Source: an uncultured Pelagibacteraceae bacterium
Lineage (GTDB): Bacteria; Pseudomonadota; Alphaproteobacteria; Pelagibacterales; Pelagibacteraceae
Length of the DNA stretch: 64,000 bases
Direction of reading: 5' to 3'
Assembly: GCA_902572605.1 (NCBI GenBank)
Contig: CACGGD010000002.1
Location: 1 to 64,000 of the forward strand
The stretch's first letter is position 1. Each line of letters opens with the position of its first letter. The position numbers were made by a program, and so were the translations under genes. This document shows positions 49,933-60,345 of this stretch, one piece after another. Below the pieces are notes generated by a model. The model had not been told where the DNA came from. It saw only the letters and a list, made by a program, of their open reading frames with translations, and did no database searches.

Positions 49933-51227
49933 TAATTCGCTCCAATTCTAATTATCTTAGGTCTTTTGATTATAAACGGTTTTTTTTCAGTTTGTTTTAT
50001 AACTTTATTTAAAAATTTATCTTTCGTATTATGAGTAATTATTATAATTGAAGAAAATTTTTTAAACTTATTTGGATTTTGAATTAATCTTTTTATTGAA
50101 ACTTTATTTTTTGAAAATATTTTCGTTATGTTAGATAGTACACCTGGTTTGTCTATTACCTCAAATCGTAAATAAGCCGAAAAAGATCTCTCTAATATTC
50201 CTTTATACTTTAATTTTTTTCTTTCTTTACTAGATATAGAAAAAGGGAATTTTATATTTCCTCTTAAAATTGAAGAAATATCAGATATTAAAGCCGAAGT
50301 AGTGGCCTCAGGCCCGGCTCCCTCACCCTGAATTACATTTTGACCTACTGGTTTTCCATCAATTATAACTGCGTTTAAAACACCATCGATACTAGCTATA
50401 TAGGAACTTTTTTTAATTAATGTTGGATGTACGCGCTGATAAACTCGATTATTAATTAATTCTGAGACCCCCAATAATTTTATTTTATAACCAAGTTTAT
50501 TAGCATTATCGATATCTAGTTTGTCGATGAAATTAATTCCTTCTACATGAATAGTGTGGTCAATAAATGAATTAAAACATAATGAAGATAAAATTTTTAA
50601 TTTTGCAGCAACATCATCACCGTTTAGGTCTGATATAGGATTTGTTTCAGCGTAACCTAATTTTTGAGCATTTGTTAAAACATCTTTAAAATTTTTATTT
50701 TCTTTATCCATAGTGGAAAGAATATAATTAGAAGTACCATTAAAAATGCCATAAACTCTATTGATTTTATTTGCTATTAGACCTTCTTTGAGCGATCTTA
50801 TAATTGGAACACCTCCACATACTGCTGCTTCAAATTCAAGATTAACATTATTATCTTCAGCGATCTTAGATAATTTATCACCATATTTTGCTATTAAGGC
50901 TTTATTTGCAGTTACAACATGTTTCTTATTTTTAAGAGCATTGAAAACTAATTTTTTTGCAGCTCCTTCCGCACCTCCTATTAATTCTATAATTACGTCG
51001 ACTTTTTCTGATTTTGTTGCATCTAAATAATTCTTAAGCCATTTTTTTTTATTGATTTTAATACTTCTTTTTTTATTTCTACTTTTCGCAGAGACGAAAA
51101 CAATATTAGGTATACAATTATTTTTTTTTGATAATATTTCTTTGTTAATTTGTAAATATTTATATAAATAACTACCAATATTCCCTAGTCCAATAATTGC
51201 TATGTTTAATTTATTTTTATTTTTCAT
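49932..51227 (-). CDS. hom: Homoserine dehydrogenase
   Basis: IAIIGLGNIGSYLY, VTANKALIAKYG, GIFNGTSNYILSTM, GAGPEATTSALISD. Confidence 0.95.
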   Translation of the reverse strand: MKNKNKLNIAIIGLGNIGSYLYKYLQINKEILSKKNNCIPNIVFVSAKSRNKKRSIKINKKKWLKNYLDATKSEKVDVIIELIGGAEGAAKKLVFNALKNKKHVVTANKALIAKYGDKLSKIAEDNNVNLEFEAAVCGGVPIIRSLKEGLIANKINRVYGIFNGTSNYILSTMDKENKNFKDVLTNAQKLGYAETNPISDLNGDDVAAKLKILSSLCFNSFIDHTIHVEGINFIDKLDIDNANKLGYKIKLLGVSELINNRVYQRVHPTLIKKSSYIASIDGVLNAVIIDGKPVGQNVIQGEGAGPEATTSALISDISSILRGNIKFPFSISSKERKKLKYKGILERSFSAYLRFEVIDKPGVLSNITKIFSKNKVSIKRLIQNPNKFKKFSSIIIITHNTKDKFLNKVIKQTEKKPFIIKRPKIIRIGAN

Positions 51228-51248
51228 TAATTTTCTCTAATTGTTATA

Positions 51249-51788
51249 TCAGGAAATTTTTTTTTTACCTTGTTTAACTAAAAATTCAGATATTTCTTTA
51301 ATATTACATTTTTCAAGAATAATACAAATATCTGTTATTTCTTCATCTATAATATTCTCACTTTTTTTTGTTTTTTTTATAATTTGATTACTTTTTTGTT
51401 TTTCTTGTGTTTTAATTTTTTTTTCCTTAACAATCTTTTTATCTTTTGCTTTTTTTTTATTTATTTTTTTTCTTTTCTTTAATTCATTTTTTTTCTTTTT
51501 AATTTCATTATTAGATAAAGTTCTAATTGATTTTGTAGTTTTATCTTTACTTAACATACTAATCTTCTTTTTACCTTCGGAGTTTGATTTTAGATTAAGT
51601 TCTATGAGATCAATTTCTTTTTTTTTCTTGTTATCAATTAATCTGACTTCTAAAATTAAATTATCTTCAAAATACTGTTCGGCTTCCTCTTTATTTATAC
51701 AAACGTGATCTCCACAAATTAAGACGGTTTTTGTCTTGTTGCACCCATAAATAACTAATATAATTAATAAAAGAAATATTTTTTTCAT
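51249..51788 (-). CDS. Lysine-rich hypothetical lipoprotein
   Basis: Lipobox-like MKKIFLLLIILVIYGCNK, CGDHVCINKEEAEQYFEDNL, long Lys-rich middle. Confidence 0.6.
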   Translation of the reverse strand: MKKIFLLLIILVIYGCNKTKTVLICGDHVCINKEEAEQYFEDNLILEVRLIDNKKKKEIDLIELNLKSNSEGKKKISMLSKDKTTKSIRTLSNNEIKKKKNELKKRKKINKKKAKDKKIVKEKKIKTQEKQKSNQIIKKTKKSENIIDEEITDICIILEKCNIKEISEFLVKQGKKKIS

Positions 51789-52819
51789 TTTAAACCAAGT
51801 GTGGCTGGTAATTTATATAATAAATTCATATTTTGAATAGCTTGACCGGAAGCCCCTTTTACTAAATTGTCAATAGCAGAAAAAATAACAACTTTATTTT
51901 TAAATCTAGTATCACATATTGAAATTTCACAATTGTTTGTATTTAAAACATTTCCTGATCCAAGCTCTGAATTTAGTTTTACTATTTTTATAAATTTATC
52001 TTTTTTATAATATTTGATTAATTCATTTCTTAACTTACTCGAGGATGATTTTTTTTTTAAATTAACATAAATAGAAGTTAAAATTCCTCTAAAAGTTGGA
52101 AGAATGTGTGGATTGAAAGTAAAATTGATATTTTTTTTTGTATATTTTTTTAGTTCCTGGTCAATTTCACAAATATGCCTATGATTTTTAGTGCTGTAAG
52201 CAAAAGTAGAATGGTATAGGTTCTTATGCTTAAACTTCTTCTCTAAATTTTTACCAGCACCAGAATATCCAGATTTTGAGTCAATTGTTAAATTATTAGT
52301 TTTGATTAATTTCTTTTTTATTAATGGAATTAATGGAATTTGGATTGAAGTTGGATAACATCCTGGATTAGCAATAATTCTATATTTACAAATATCTTTT
52401 TTCACTAATTCTGATACTGCGTAAATTGAGTTTTTAATAAGGTTTGTTGCTTTATGTTTTTTTCTATAATTTTTTCTATATTTAATGGAGTCAGTTATTC
52501 TAAAATCAGCAGATAAATCAATAAATTTTATTTTTTTATATTTATAGAATAGTTTATTAATAATTTTTTGAGCTTCTCCATTCGGTAATGAAAAAAAAAC
52601 AAGATCAATTTTTTTCCAATCAATTTTATTAATAGAAGATATTCTAGGTAATTTCTTTTTTATTCTTTGATCAAAAAATGAAATACTTTTACCTAAATTT
52701 TTTGTAGCACATAAATTTAAAATTTTAGCATTTGGATGTTTTGTTAGTAAAAATACCAAATCTAAACCTGTGTACCCAGTAGCTCCTATTATAGCTATAT
52801 TAATCTTTTTTTTAGACAT
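51785..52819 (-). CDS. argC: N-acetyl-gamma-glutamyl-phosphate reductase
   Basis: IAIIGATGYTGLDLVFLL, ANPGCYPTSIQIPLIPL, HRHICEIDQEL. Confidence 0.95.
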   Translation of the reverse strand: MSKKKINIAIIGATGYTGLDLVFLLTKHPNAKILNLCATKNLGKSISFFDQRIKKKLPRISSINKIDWKKIDLVFFSLPNGEAQKIINKLFYKYKKIKFIDLSADFRITDSIKYRKNYRKKHKATNLIKNSIYAVSELVKKDICKYRIIANPGCYPTSIQIPLIPLIKKKLIKTNNLTIDSKSGYSGAGKNLEKKFKHKNLYHSTFAYSTKNHRHICEIDQELKKYTKKNINFTFNPHILPTFRGILTSIYVNLKKKSSSSKLRNELIKYYKKDKFIKIVKLNSELGSGNVLNTNNCEISICDTRFKNKVVIFSAIDNLVKGASGQAIQNMNLLYKLPATLGLK

Positions 52820-52862
52820 ACGATGTTATAACATTGTAGAGTTAATTATTAAATTTAAATGA

Positions 52863-53303
52863 CTATCTCTTAGAGAATTGGAAACTTCTTCTGGCTTTTC
52901 TGTGCCCGTATTTCTTTCTCTCAACAACACGAGAGTCTCGGGTGGTCAATTTATCTTTCTTAAGATTCTTTTTTAAAAGTTCATCATGAGAGATTAATGC
53001 TCTAGAAATACCTAAGATTATTGCTCCAGCTTGACCGGATAAACCTCCACCTTTAACGGAACATTTAACATCATAATTTGTTCTTACTTCAGAAATTTCA
53101 AGTGGTCTTGTAACAATTATTTGATGAATAGGTCTTTTGAAATATTCATCCATCTTAATTCCGTTAACATATATATTTCCAGAACCTTTTTTTACCCATA
53201 CTTTGGCTATTGATCTTTTTCTCCTACCTGTCGCATATTTACTGTTTTTAAAATCTAGTTTAATTTTTTTTGAAGTTGTTGAAGAGGTATTTAAATTATC
53301 CAT
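52863..53303 (-). CDS. rpsI: 30S ribosomal protein S9
   Basis: ATGRRKRSIAKVWVKKGSGNIYVNG; C-terminus ERKKYGHRKARRSFQFSKR. Confidence 0.97.
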   Translation of the reverse strand: MDNLNTSSTTSKKIKLDFKNSKYATGRRKRSIAKVWVKKGSGNIYVNGIKMDEYFKRPIHQIIVTRPLEISEVRTNYDVKCSVKGGGLSGQAGAIILGISRALISHDELLKKNLKKDKLTTRDSRVVERKKYGHRKARRSFQFSKR

Positions 53304-53764
53304 TAATTTTTTACTATGTTTCTTTTATTTAACTTGTCAAATTCTATTACTTTAGGTTTTTGTATATCGTGAGGATGTTTTTCTCCATTATAGATTTTTA
53401 ATTTTGTTAATTGTTTTTTTGCTAGAGGGCCACCAGGAAGCATTCTCTTAACAGCTAATTTTAAAATTTCTTGAGTTTTATTTTTTTCTTTTAATATCAG
53501 AGGTGTAGTTTCTTTTATACCCCCAGGATATCCAGTGTGTTTATAATATTTTTTATCTTTAAATTTTTTGCCAGTAAATTTTATTTTGTCGATATTAGTA
53601 ACTATAACAAAGTCTCCATTATCAATATGAGGATTAAAAGTAGGTTTATTCTTACCTCTAAGAACTTTTGAAATGTAAGAAGCTAGCCTTCCTACTGCTG
53701 CGTTTTCAGCATTAATAATATACCAGTCTTTTTTAATCTCTTTCTTTTTAATAAAAGGTGTCAT
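53303..53764 (-). CDS. rplM: 50S ribosomal protein L13
   Basis: WYIINAENAAVGRLASYISKVLRGK. The internal ATG (MTPFIKKKEIKKDWY) is a better start than the ORF-track start at 53806. Confidence 0.96.
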   Translation of the reverse strand: MTPFIKKKEIKKDWYIINAENAAVGRLASYISKVLRGKNKPTFNPHIDNGDFVIVTNIDKIKFTGKKFKDKKYYKHTGYPGGIKETTPLILKEKNKTQEILKLAVKRMLPGGPLAKKQLTKLKIYNGEKHPHDIQKPKVIEFDKLNKRNIVKN

Positions 53765-53806
53765 TTTAATAGTGCGATAAATACTCAGAAAATATAATAA
53801 AGTCAA

Positions 53807-54835
53807 TTAATTAATAGATTTATAGTAAAAATTTAATGAGAGGAGTATTAAAAAAATGCTAGAAATTTGATGTAAGGATGCTACTACAATATGTAAGTTT
53901 GTAATCAAAGCTAATACTCCTAAAAATATTTGAATAAGAATTAATATCGATAGATAAATGTAAGGTTTATACAAATTTTTTATATTAAACTTTTTAATAT
54001 TATAACCTATAAAAATTAAAAGGAAAAATATTATGTAAGCTACGTTTCTATGTATAAATTGAACTACACTCCTGTCGTTTAAATCTAAAAAATCCTTATA
54101 ATTTTTAAAATCAACATCATTTGGAAAATAAGACTCATTCATTAGAGGCCAAGTTTGATAGATTTTACCTGCGTCTAAACCTGAAACAAAAGCACCTAAT
54201 ATAATTTGTAGAAAAATTAAAAATAAAAAAATTTTGATAGAAATAAACTTAGAATTATTAATAAAAAAACTTTTATTTAAATTAGATTTGAGATTAAAAT
54301 AGTACCAAGTTAAACTTGCAAGAATTAGAAAAGCTAAAAATAAGTGAGCTGAAAGTCTAAAATGACTTACATCCACTCTGTCCACTAAGCCACTCGCAAC
54401 CATATACCAGCCCATAAAACCCTGTAAACAAACTAGAAAAAAAATAATGTATAAATCTTTTAGTTTTTTGAAATTAATTTTAAATGAGAAAAAAATTAGT
54501 GGCAAAATTAATGCTAAGCCAATTATTCTTCCTAAAATTCTATGTGCCCACTCCCACCAAAAAATAATTTTAAACTCATTGATAGTCATAGAGTAGTTTT
54601 GTAATTTATATTCCGGTATTTCTTTATATAAATTAAAATAATAAATCCAATCATTATCTCTTAAGGGGGGGATTATACCAGAGAAAAGTTGCCATTCGGT
54701 AATTGAAAGACCAGAGTCAGTTAATCTTGTTAACCCTCCTACGACAATCATTAAACCTATTAATAAAATCATGAAGATTAACCAGTTATGAAAGAATTTA
54801 TCGTATTTTTCTTTTAAAACAATGCTCATAAACAA
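53807..54835 (-). CDS. Heme A synthase (COX15/CtaA family)
   Basis: GGLTRLTDSGLSITEWQLFSGIIPP, WEWAHRILGR, HRNVAYIIF. Confidence 0.93.
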   Translation of the reverse strand: MFMSIVLKEKYDKFFHNWLIFMILLIGLMIVVGGLTRLTDSGLSITEWQLFSGIIPPLRDNDWIYYFNLYKEIPEYKLQNYSMTINEFKIIFWWEWAHRILGRIIGLALILPLIFFSFKINFKKLKDLYIIFFLVCLQGFMGWYMVASGLVDRVDVSHFRLSAHLFLAFLILASLTWYYFNLKSNLNKSFFINNSKFISIKIFLFLIFLQIILGAFVSGLDAGKIYQTWPLMNESYFPNDVDFKNYKDFLDLNDRSVVQFIHRNVAYIIFFLLIFIGYNIKKFNIKNLYKPYIYLSILILIQIFLGVLALITNLHIVVASLHQISSIFLILLSLNFYYKSIN

Positions 54836-54879
54836 AGTATATAATTAAATTTAAAAATGAATATAATATTAATGTCGCT

Positions 54880-55161
54880 ATGAAAAATAAAAACATTGAT
54901 TTAATAAGAAAAAAATTAGACAAATTGGATCTTAAAATGCTTAACTTAATAAAAAAAAGAAGTATTTTAGTCAATAAAGTTTTAAAAGAAAAAAAGTATA
55001 AGAATCAGATAATAGATAAAAAAAGAATAAAAAATATTTTAAAGAAAATTAATAAAGAGTCAAAAAAAAGAAATCTGGATACAAAAATAACTAATCCTAT
55101 ATGGAAAGTCATGATCAGGTCATTTATTAATTATGAGTTTAGAAACTTTAAAAAAAAATAA
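54880..55161 (+). CDS. Chorismate mutase type II-like protein
   Basis: IDLIRKKLDKLDLKMLNLIKKRSILVNKVLKEK matches the AroQ helical pattern. Confidence 0.8.
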   Translation: MKNKNIDLIRKKLDKLDLKMLNLIKKRSILVNKVLKEKKYKNQIIDKKRIKNILKKINKESKKRNLDTKITNPIWKVMIRSFINYEFRNFKKK

Positions 55162-55162
55162 A

Positions 55163-55354
55163 TTATTTACTGTGGGGTGGTAATTTCTTTTCTATAAAAA
55201 ATTCGTGCTTTCTAGTATTAGGATTATATTTTTTTAGTTTTAGCTTGTCTTTTGCTTTTTCTCCTTTTGTAGGTTTTTTTGCGTAATAAATAAATTTACT
55301 ATCTGGATTACTTTCTGGAACCATTCTTACTTTAATATGAGTTTTTTTGGCCAT
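55163..55354 (-). CDS. rpmG: 50S ribosomal protein L33
   Basis: MAKKTHIKVRMV..., KLKKYNPNTRKHEFFIEKKL. Confidence 0.88.
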   Translation of the reverse strand: MAKKTHIKVRMVPESNPDSKFIYYAKKPTKGEKAKDKLKLKKYNPNTRKHEFFIEKKLPPHSK

Positions 55355-55712
55355 ATTTTTTTATTTTTTTAAGTTTATCTAATAATTTTTTGCTTTTGTC
55401 TTTAATGACTTTTTTATGATATTCTGTTTTTAAACTATAAGAATTATAATCGTCAAGACTATTTATATTAGATTTAAGTACATTTTTAACTCCACTTATG
55501 GTCATACCTCTATCTTTTAGTAAAAACTTTATCAATTTAATGATTTTTATTTGTTTACTTGAATAGTATCTTCTATTTTTAATAATTATTGGTTTAATTT
55601 GTTTAAATTCTTTCTCCCAATATCTTAAAATATAATTAGAGGGTTTTTTTGTTCTTATATTAATAATTTGTAACAACTTAGATACTTCAGAAATATTTAA
55701 TAACTTGTCCAT
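55332..55712 (-). CDS. MerR family transcriptional regulator
   Basis: NISEVSKLLQI, LRYWEKEFKQIKPI, RRYYSSKQIKIIKLIKFLLKDRGMTISG. Confidence 0.9.
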   Translation of the reverse strand: MDKLLNISEVSKLLQIINIRTKKPSNYILRYWEKEFKQIKPIIIKNRRYYSSKQIKIIKLIKFLLKDRGMTISGVKNVLKSNINSLDDYNSYSLKTEYHKKVIKDKSKKLLDKLKKIKKYGQKNSY

Positions 55713-56012
55713 TTATATTTTATTGACTTTATTATTAAAGTTTTTTGAAATTTTAAAACTTAAGGATTTTCTTTCTTTAATTAAATAAATTTCATTGTTT
55801 TTTGGATTTCTCCCAACTCTTTCTTTTTTGCTCATAGTTTTGAATGATCCGAAATTTTTTATATTTATTTCTTTGTTTTTAATTAATTCCTTTAATATGA
55901 ATATCAAATTATCAGTTATTTTATGGGTATAAGTAATGGGAAGACCAATTTTCGAGTTTATTTTTTTTGAAATATCTTTTTTAGTTAGTTGATCTTTTTT
56001 AATCTTTAACAT
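55713..56012 (-). CDS. ihfA: HU/IHF family DNA-binding protein, IHF-alpha-like by context
   Basis: Small basic HU fold, NIKNFGSFKTMSKKERVGRNPKN; upstream of a MerR regulator and downstream of plsX. Confidence 0.88.
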   Translation of the reverse strand: MLKIKKDQLTKKDISKKINSKIGLPITYTHKITDNLIFILKELIKNKEINIKNFGSFKTMSKKERVGRNPKNNEIYLIKERKSLSFKISKNFNNKVNKI

Positions 56013-57036
56013 CCAAATGACTTAAATTGTTCTTTAACTGGTGCATTAAATTACCCTTAATTATTCTATAACACAAATCAATAGAATAATAAAAACCTAT
56101 CGCATCAGTGCTTCCATGGCTTTTAACAACTGGACCATTTAAACCTAAAAATATTGCGCCATTATATTTTCTTGGATCTAGCTTTGATTTAAACTTTTTA
56201 AGTGAAAAATAAGAAAATACTATAGATAGCTTGGAAAAAATATTCTCTGATAAAGATTTTTTCAAACTATCTGTTAGAAATTTTGCAGTACCTTCCGCAG
56301 TTTTAAGAGCTATATTCCCAGTAAAACCATCAGTTACAATAACGTTACTTTCACCGTTCATTATTTTATTTCCTTCAATGTATCCATTAAAAATAAAATT
56401 TTCATCATTACTTAAACCTTTTAATTCGGAGTAAGCTTTTTTTAATATTTCGGTACCTTTAATTTCTTCAGATCCTATATTTAAAAGTGCTACACGTGGT
56501 TTTTGATCAGGAAAAATCGATTTATACAATGCCGCACCCATCTCAGAAAAATCAACTAAATTTTTTTCATTACATTCAATATTTGCACCTAGATCTAAAA
56601 CAACGCTCATTCCTTTTTTGCTAGGCCATAATCCTGCTAATGCTGGCCTACTTACTTCTTTCATCATTTTTAAAATCATTTTTGAAATAACAAATAAAAC
56701 TCCCGTGTTTCCAGCAGATAAACTAATATCTGCGTCTCCATCAATTTGGTCTTTGATTGAGTTCCACATGCTTGTATTCTTTGAATTTTTTATTGCTGTT
56801 AAAGGTGTTTCCTCATCTGAAACAACACCTTCAGCATTAATTACTTTAACTAAATCGTTCTTAATATTAAATTTTGCAATTTCCTGATCTATTATTTTTT
56901 TATTACCGTATAAATGAATAATAAAATCATCTTTGGATTTATTATTTTTTAAAAAAATATTTAAACCTTCAATATTTTTTTTCGGTGCATTTTCACCTCC
57001 CATTGCATCAATAGCAATAGTAATTTTTTTTTTCAT
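55999..57036 (-). CDS. plsX: Phosphate acyltransferase PlsX
   Basis: ITIAIDAMGGENAPK, SAGNTGVLFVIS, DGFTGNIALKTAEG, GLNGPVVKSHGSTDA. Confidence 0.95.
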   Translation of the reverse strand: MKKKITIAIDAMGGENAPKKNIEGLNIFLKNNKSKDDFIIHLYGNKKIIDQEIAKFNIKNDLVKVINAEGVVSDEETPLTAIKNSKNTSMWNSIKDQIDGDADISLSAGNTGVLFVISKMILKMMKEVSRPALAGLWPSKKGMSVVLDLGANIECNEKNLVDFSEMGAALYKSIFPDQKPRVALLNIGSEEIKGTEILKKAYSELKGLSNDENFIFNGYIEGNKIMNGESNVIVTDGFTGNIALKTAEGTAKFLTDSLKKSLSENIFSKLSIVFSYFSLKKFKSKLDPRKYNGAIFLGLNGPVVKSHGSTDAIGFYYSIDLCYRIIKGNLMHQLKNNLSHLDVKD

Positions 57037-57045
57037 TTTAATTTA

Positions 57046-57219
57046 TTAGATATCTAATATTTTTTTTCCGTTATAATAACCGGATTTTAAATCTATGTGA
57101 TGTGAGAGCTTATATTCACCACTTTTCTTGTCTTCAAGAATATTTACTGAAGTAACTCTGTGATGAGATCTTCTCATCTTTTTTCTCGAAATTGATGTTT
57201 TTCTTTTTGGTACAGCCAT
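57046..57219 (-). CDS. rpmF: 50S ribosomal protein L32 (57 aa, absent from the supplied ORF track)
   Basis: Manual translation: [57 protein letters not shown]. Confidence 0.95.
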   Translation of the reverse strand: MAVPKRKTSISRKKMRRSHHRVTSVNILEDKKSGEYKLSHHIDLKSGYYNGKKILDI

Positions 57220-57716
57220 TATGTTATCTCAAATTTTATGGCATCTTTTATCATAGTTTTAGGGTTTAATTCAAAACAAAAATGATAAAATTTTGTAAAA
57301 TATTCAGCAAAAAGGTCATATTTATCTAAGTTTGAATCTTTTAAATAATCAAAGTACTTTAAAACTAAATCTTTATTAATAATAAAGTCTTTATTTGATT
57401 TATTAATCTTTAATAAAATATCATAAAAAATTTTATTCATATTCTTCATCTTTTTATTAACGCCCACATCTCCAAAACCTAATTCTCGTAAGTCATTTTC
57501 GATGGAATGAAAAAAATTATCATAATTTTCTTGAGAAAAGTTGATCTTTTTAGTTTTAAAAACACTTAATATAATAGAAAAATGAAAAAATGTTAGATAA
57601 ATTCTTGTTTCAAATGTATCTTTTAACTTTATTCTATTATAAAAAAATAAATTTCGAGACAAAAATAGCAATGTGTTATAAAGTTCGTAATTATGTTTTT
57701 TAGTTTTAAAAATCAT
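57219..57716 (-). CDS. Ubiquinol-cytochrome c chaperone (CBP3) family protein
   Basis: [29 protein letters not shown]; located between bamE and rpmF. Confidence 0.8.
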   Translation of the reverse strand: MIFKTKKHNYELYNTLLFLSRNLFFYNRIKLKDTFETRIYLTFFHFSIILSVFKTKKINFSQENYDNFFHSIENDLRELGFGDVGVNKKMKNMNKIFYDILLKINKSNKDFIINKDLVLKYFDYLKDSNLDKYDLFAEYFTKFYHFCFELNPKTMIKDAIKFEIT

Positions 57717-58160
57717 TTTATAAGATTATTTTTCTTTTTATTCATTATCTTAACAAGCTGTCAATTACAAGAACCTACAAAGAATCATGGAATAGTGTTT
57801 CTTGAAAATAGATCTAATAAATTAATACTAAATAAGAGTAATAAAAACGATGTAATCAAAATTATAGGGCAGCCACACTCCAAATCCATCAATAATGCTA
57901 ATATTTGGATTTATGTAGAAAGAACTTTAAGTAAAGGTAAATATCATAAGCTAGGACAACACATATTAAAAAAAAATAATACTTTAGTATTAGAATTCGA
58001 TAAATTTGGTATTTTAAAATCTAAAAAAATCTACAATAAAGATGATACAAACAAGATAGCCTTCAGTAAAAAAGAAACAAGAAATGAATTAAGTAAAGAA
58101 AGTTTTGTCGGGTCTTTTTTGCAAAGTCTTAAACAAAAAATGTACGGAAATAGAAAATAA
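57693..58160 (+). CDS. bamE: Outer membrane assembly lipoprotein BamE (SmpA/OmlA family)
   Basis: Lipobox LTSCQ, NKNDVIKIIGQPHSKSINNANIWIYVE. Confidence 0.85.
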   Translation: MFFSFKNHFIRLFFFLFIILTSCQLQEPTKNHGIVFLENRSNKLILNKSNKNDVIKIIGQPHSKSINNANIWIYVERTLSKGKYHKLGQHILKKNNTLVLEFDKFGILKSKKIYNKDDTNKIAFSKKETRNELSKESFVGSFLQSLKQKMYGNRK

Positions 58161-58161
58161 A

Positions 58162-60264
58162 TTAGTGTGCAACTACAGCCAATAATAGAAGCGCTACAAT
58201 ATTTGTGATTTTAATCATTGGGTTAACTGCTGGTCCAGCTGTATCTTTATACGGATCACCAACTGTATCACCTGTAACAGCTGATTTATGAGCCTCAGAA
58301 CCTTTCCCTCCAAAATTTCCATCTTCAATGTATTTTTTAGCATTATCCCACGCTCCGCCACCTGCTGTCATTGATACGGCTACAAATAATCCAGTAACAA
58401 TAACTCCTAACAACATAGCGCCTAACGAGGAAAGTGCTGCTTCTAGTCCGCCTATTTGTAATATTATAAAATATAAAATAATTGGAGACAAAACTGGTAA
58501 TAAAGAAGGTATGATCATTTCTTTTATTGCTGCTTTAGTTAGAAGATCAACAAGTTTTCCATAATCTGGTTTTCTTTTCCCTTTCATGATTCCTGGTATC
58601 TTTTTAAATTGTCTTCTCACTTCAATCACCACAGCACCACCAGCACGTCCGACTGCTTGCATACCCATAGAGCCGAATAAATAAGGAAGCATTCCACCTA
58701 TTAAAAGTCCAGCTACAACGAAAGGATTAGATAGATCAAAAGTTACATTTACACCCTCTAATGCAGAGCCTTTAACTGTAGAAAAATATTTTATATCTTC
58801 GGTATAAGCTGCAAATAAAACAAGAGCCCCAAGTCCTGCCGATCCGATAGCATAACCTTTTGTTACTGCTTTTGTTGTATTACCCACTGCATCAAGTGCG
58901 TCAGTAGTTTTTCTAACATTTTTTGGAAGTTTTGACATTTCTGCTATTCCTCCAGCATTATCTGTTACAGGGCCATAAGCATCCAAAGCAACGACCATTC
59001 CTGTTAAAGCCAACATAGCTGTGACTGCTATTGCAATTCCATAAAGACCGGCTAAATTATTTGTATATAAAATTCCTGCGACTATTATTAATGCTGGTAT
59101 TGCAGTTGCTTCCATTGAAACAGCCAACCCTTGGATAACATTTGTTCCATGTCCAGTTGTTGAAGATTTTGCAACAGATTGAACAGGTCTATAATTCGTT
59201 CCAGTGTAATATTCTGTAATCCAAATCAATAAACCTGTAATTACAAATCCCACTACCCCACAAATATAAAGATTTAAACCAGAAAAACTTTTTCCATTGT
59301 TATTATAAATTTCATTCAATCCCAATATTGAGTCAGTTACAGGATATAAAATTAATAATGATGTTATTGAAGTAACTACAAAACCTTTGTAAAGGGCACC
59401 CATTATATTTTTACTTTTTCCTAACTTTACAAACCAAGTTCCTATAATAGATGTTATAATACAAGATCCACCAATAGCTAACGGGTAAATCATTAAGTTA
59501 TAATCAGTTGGAAAGAAGATAGAAGAAAGAACCATAGTAGCTACAATAGTTACCGCATAGGTTTCAAATAAATCTGCGGCCATTCCTGCGCAATCACCAA
59601 CATTATCTCCTACGTTGTCAGCAATTACAGCTGGATTTCTTGGATCATCTTCTGGAATGCCAGCTTCTACTTTACCTACTAGATCAGCACCAACATCAGC
59701 GCCTTTAGTAAATATACCTCCGCCCAATCGAGCAAAAATTGAAATTAACGAAGCTCCGAAACCTAAAGCTACTAAAGCATTAATAATTTCTCTGTTATCT
59801 ATTTGTAATTTAATTAAAATTATATAGTAAATTGTTATAGCTAATAAAGCTAAACCAGCAACTAATAACCCTGTTATTGCACCTGATTTAAAAGCAATTG
59901 TTAAACCAGCTTGTAGACTTTTTCTTGATGCTTCTGCAGTTCTTACATTAGCTTTAACAGAAATTAACATACCAACATACCCTGCTACACCTGATAAAAA
60001 AGCTCCAATAAAATAACCCAAGCCTACTAAATAACTGAAAAAATATGTTACTATTGCAAATACAATTACGCCTACAATAGCAATAGTTTTATACTGTCGG
60101 TTTAAGTATGCCTTAGCACCTATTTGAATTGCTTCAGCTATTTCTTGCATTCGGTTATTACCTGGGCTTGAAGCAAGAATCTGTCCTGATAATAAATAAC
60201 TATATGCTACGGCTAAAATTCCTGTGAATGATATTAAGTAAAGTAATTCTAAATAATTATTCAT
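58162..60264 (-). CDS. hppA: Membrane-bound proton-translocating pyrophosphatase, K+-independent type
   Basis: [50 protein letters not shown] (Lys) signature of K+-independent forms. Confidence 0.96.
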   Translation of the reverse strand: MNNYLELLYLISFTGILAVAYSYLLSGQILASSPGNNRMQEIAEAIQIGAKAYLNRQYKTIAIVGVIVFAIVTYFFSYLVGLGYFIGAFLSGVAGYVGMLISVKANVRTAEASRKSLQAGLTIAFKSGAITGLLVAGLALLAITIYYIILIKLQIDNREIINALVALGFGASLISIFARLGGGIFTKGADVGADLVGKVEAGIPEDDPRNPAVIADNVGDNVGDCAGMAADLFETYAVTIVATMVLSSIFFPTDYNLMIYPLAIGGSCIITSIIGTWFVKLGKSKNIMGALYKGFVVTSITSLLILYPVTDSILGLNEIYNNNGKSFSGLNLYICGVVGFVITGLLIWITEYYTGTNYRPVQSVAKSSTTGHGTNVIQGLAVSMEATAIPALIIVAGILYTNNLAGLYGIAIAVTAMLALTGMVVALDAYGPVTDNAGGIAEMSKLPKNVRKTTDALDAVGNTTKAVTKGYAIGSAGLGALVLFAAYTEDIKYFSTVKGSALEGVNVTFDLSNPFVVAGLLIGGMLPYLFGSMGMQAVGRAGGAVVIEVRRQFKKIPGIMKGKRKPDYGKLVDLLTKAAIKEMIIPSLLPVLSPIILYFIILQIGGLEAALSSLGAMLLGVIVTGLFVAVSMTAGGGAWDNAKKYIEDGNFGGKGSEAHKSAVTGDTVGDPYKDTAGPAVNPMIKITNIVALLLLAVVAH

Positions 60265-60345
60265 AATTAAAACGGATAAATGCCAAAAATATTTAAAAAA
60301 GGCAAGTTAAACTTATCATTTATTAAAGGAAAAAATGTCAGTAAA

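Noticed and set aside
53765-53806. N-terminal extension of L13 (MTLLYFLSIYRTIK)
   Set aside because: Conserved L13 sequence begins after the internal ATG; the extension is likely 5' untranslated sequence.
60265-60345. Terminator-like TGCC...GGCA inverted repeat between nusB and hppA
   Set aside because: Only 4-bp GC-containing arms with a long AT-rich interior and no T-run; too weak to call.
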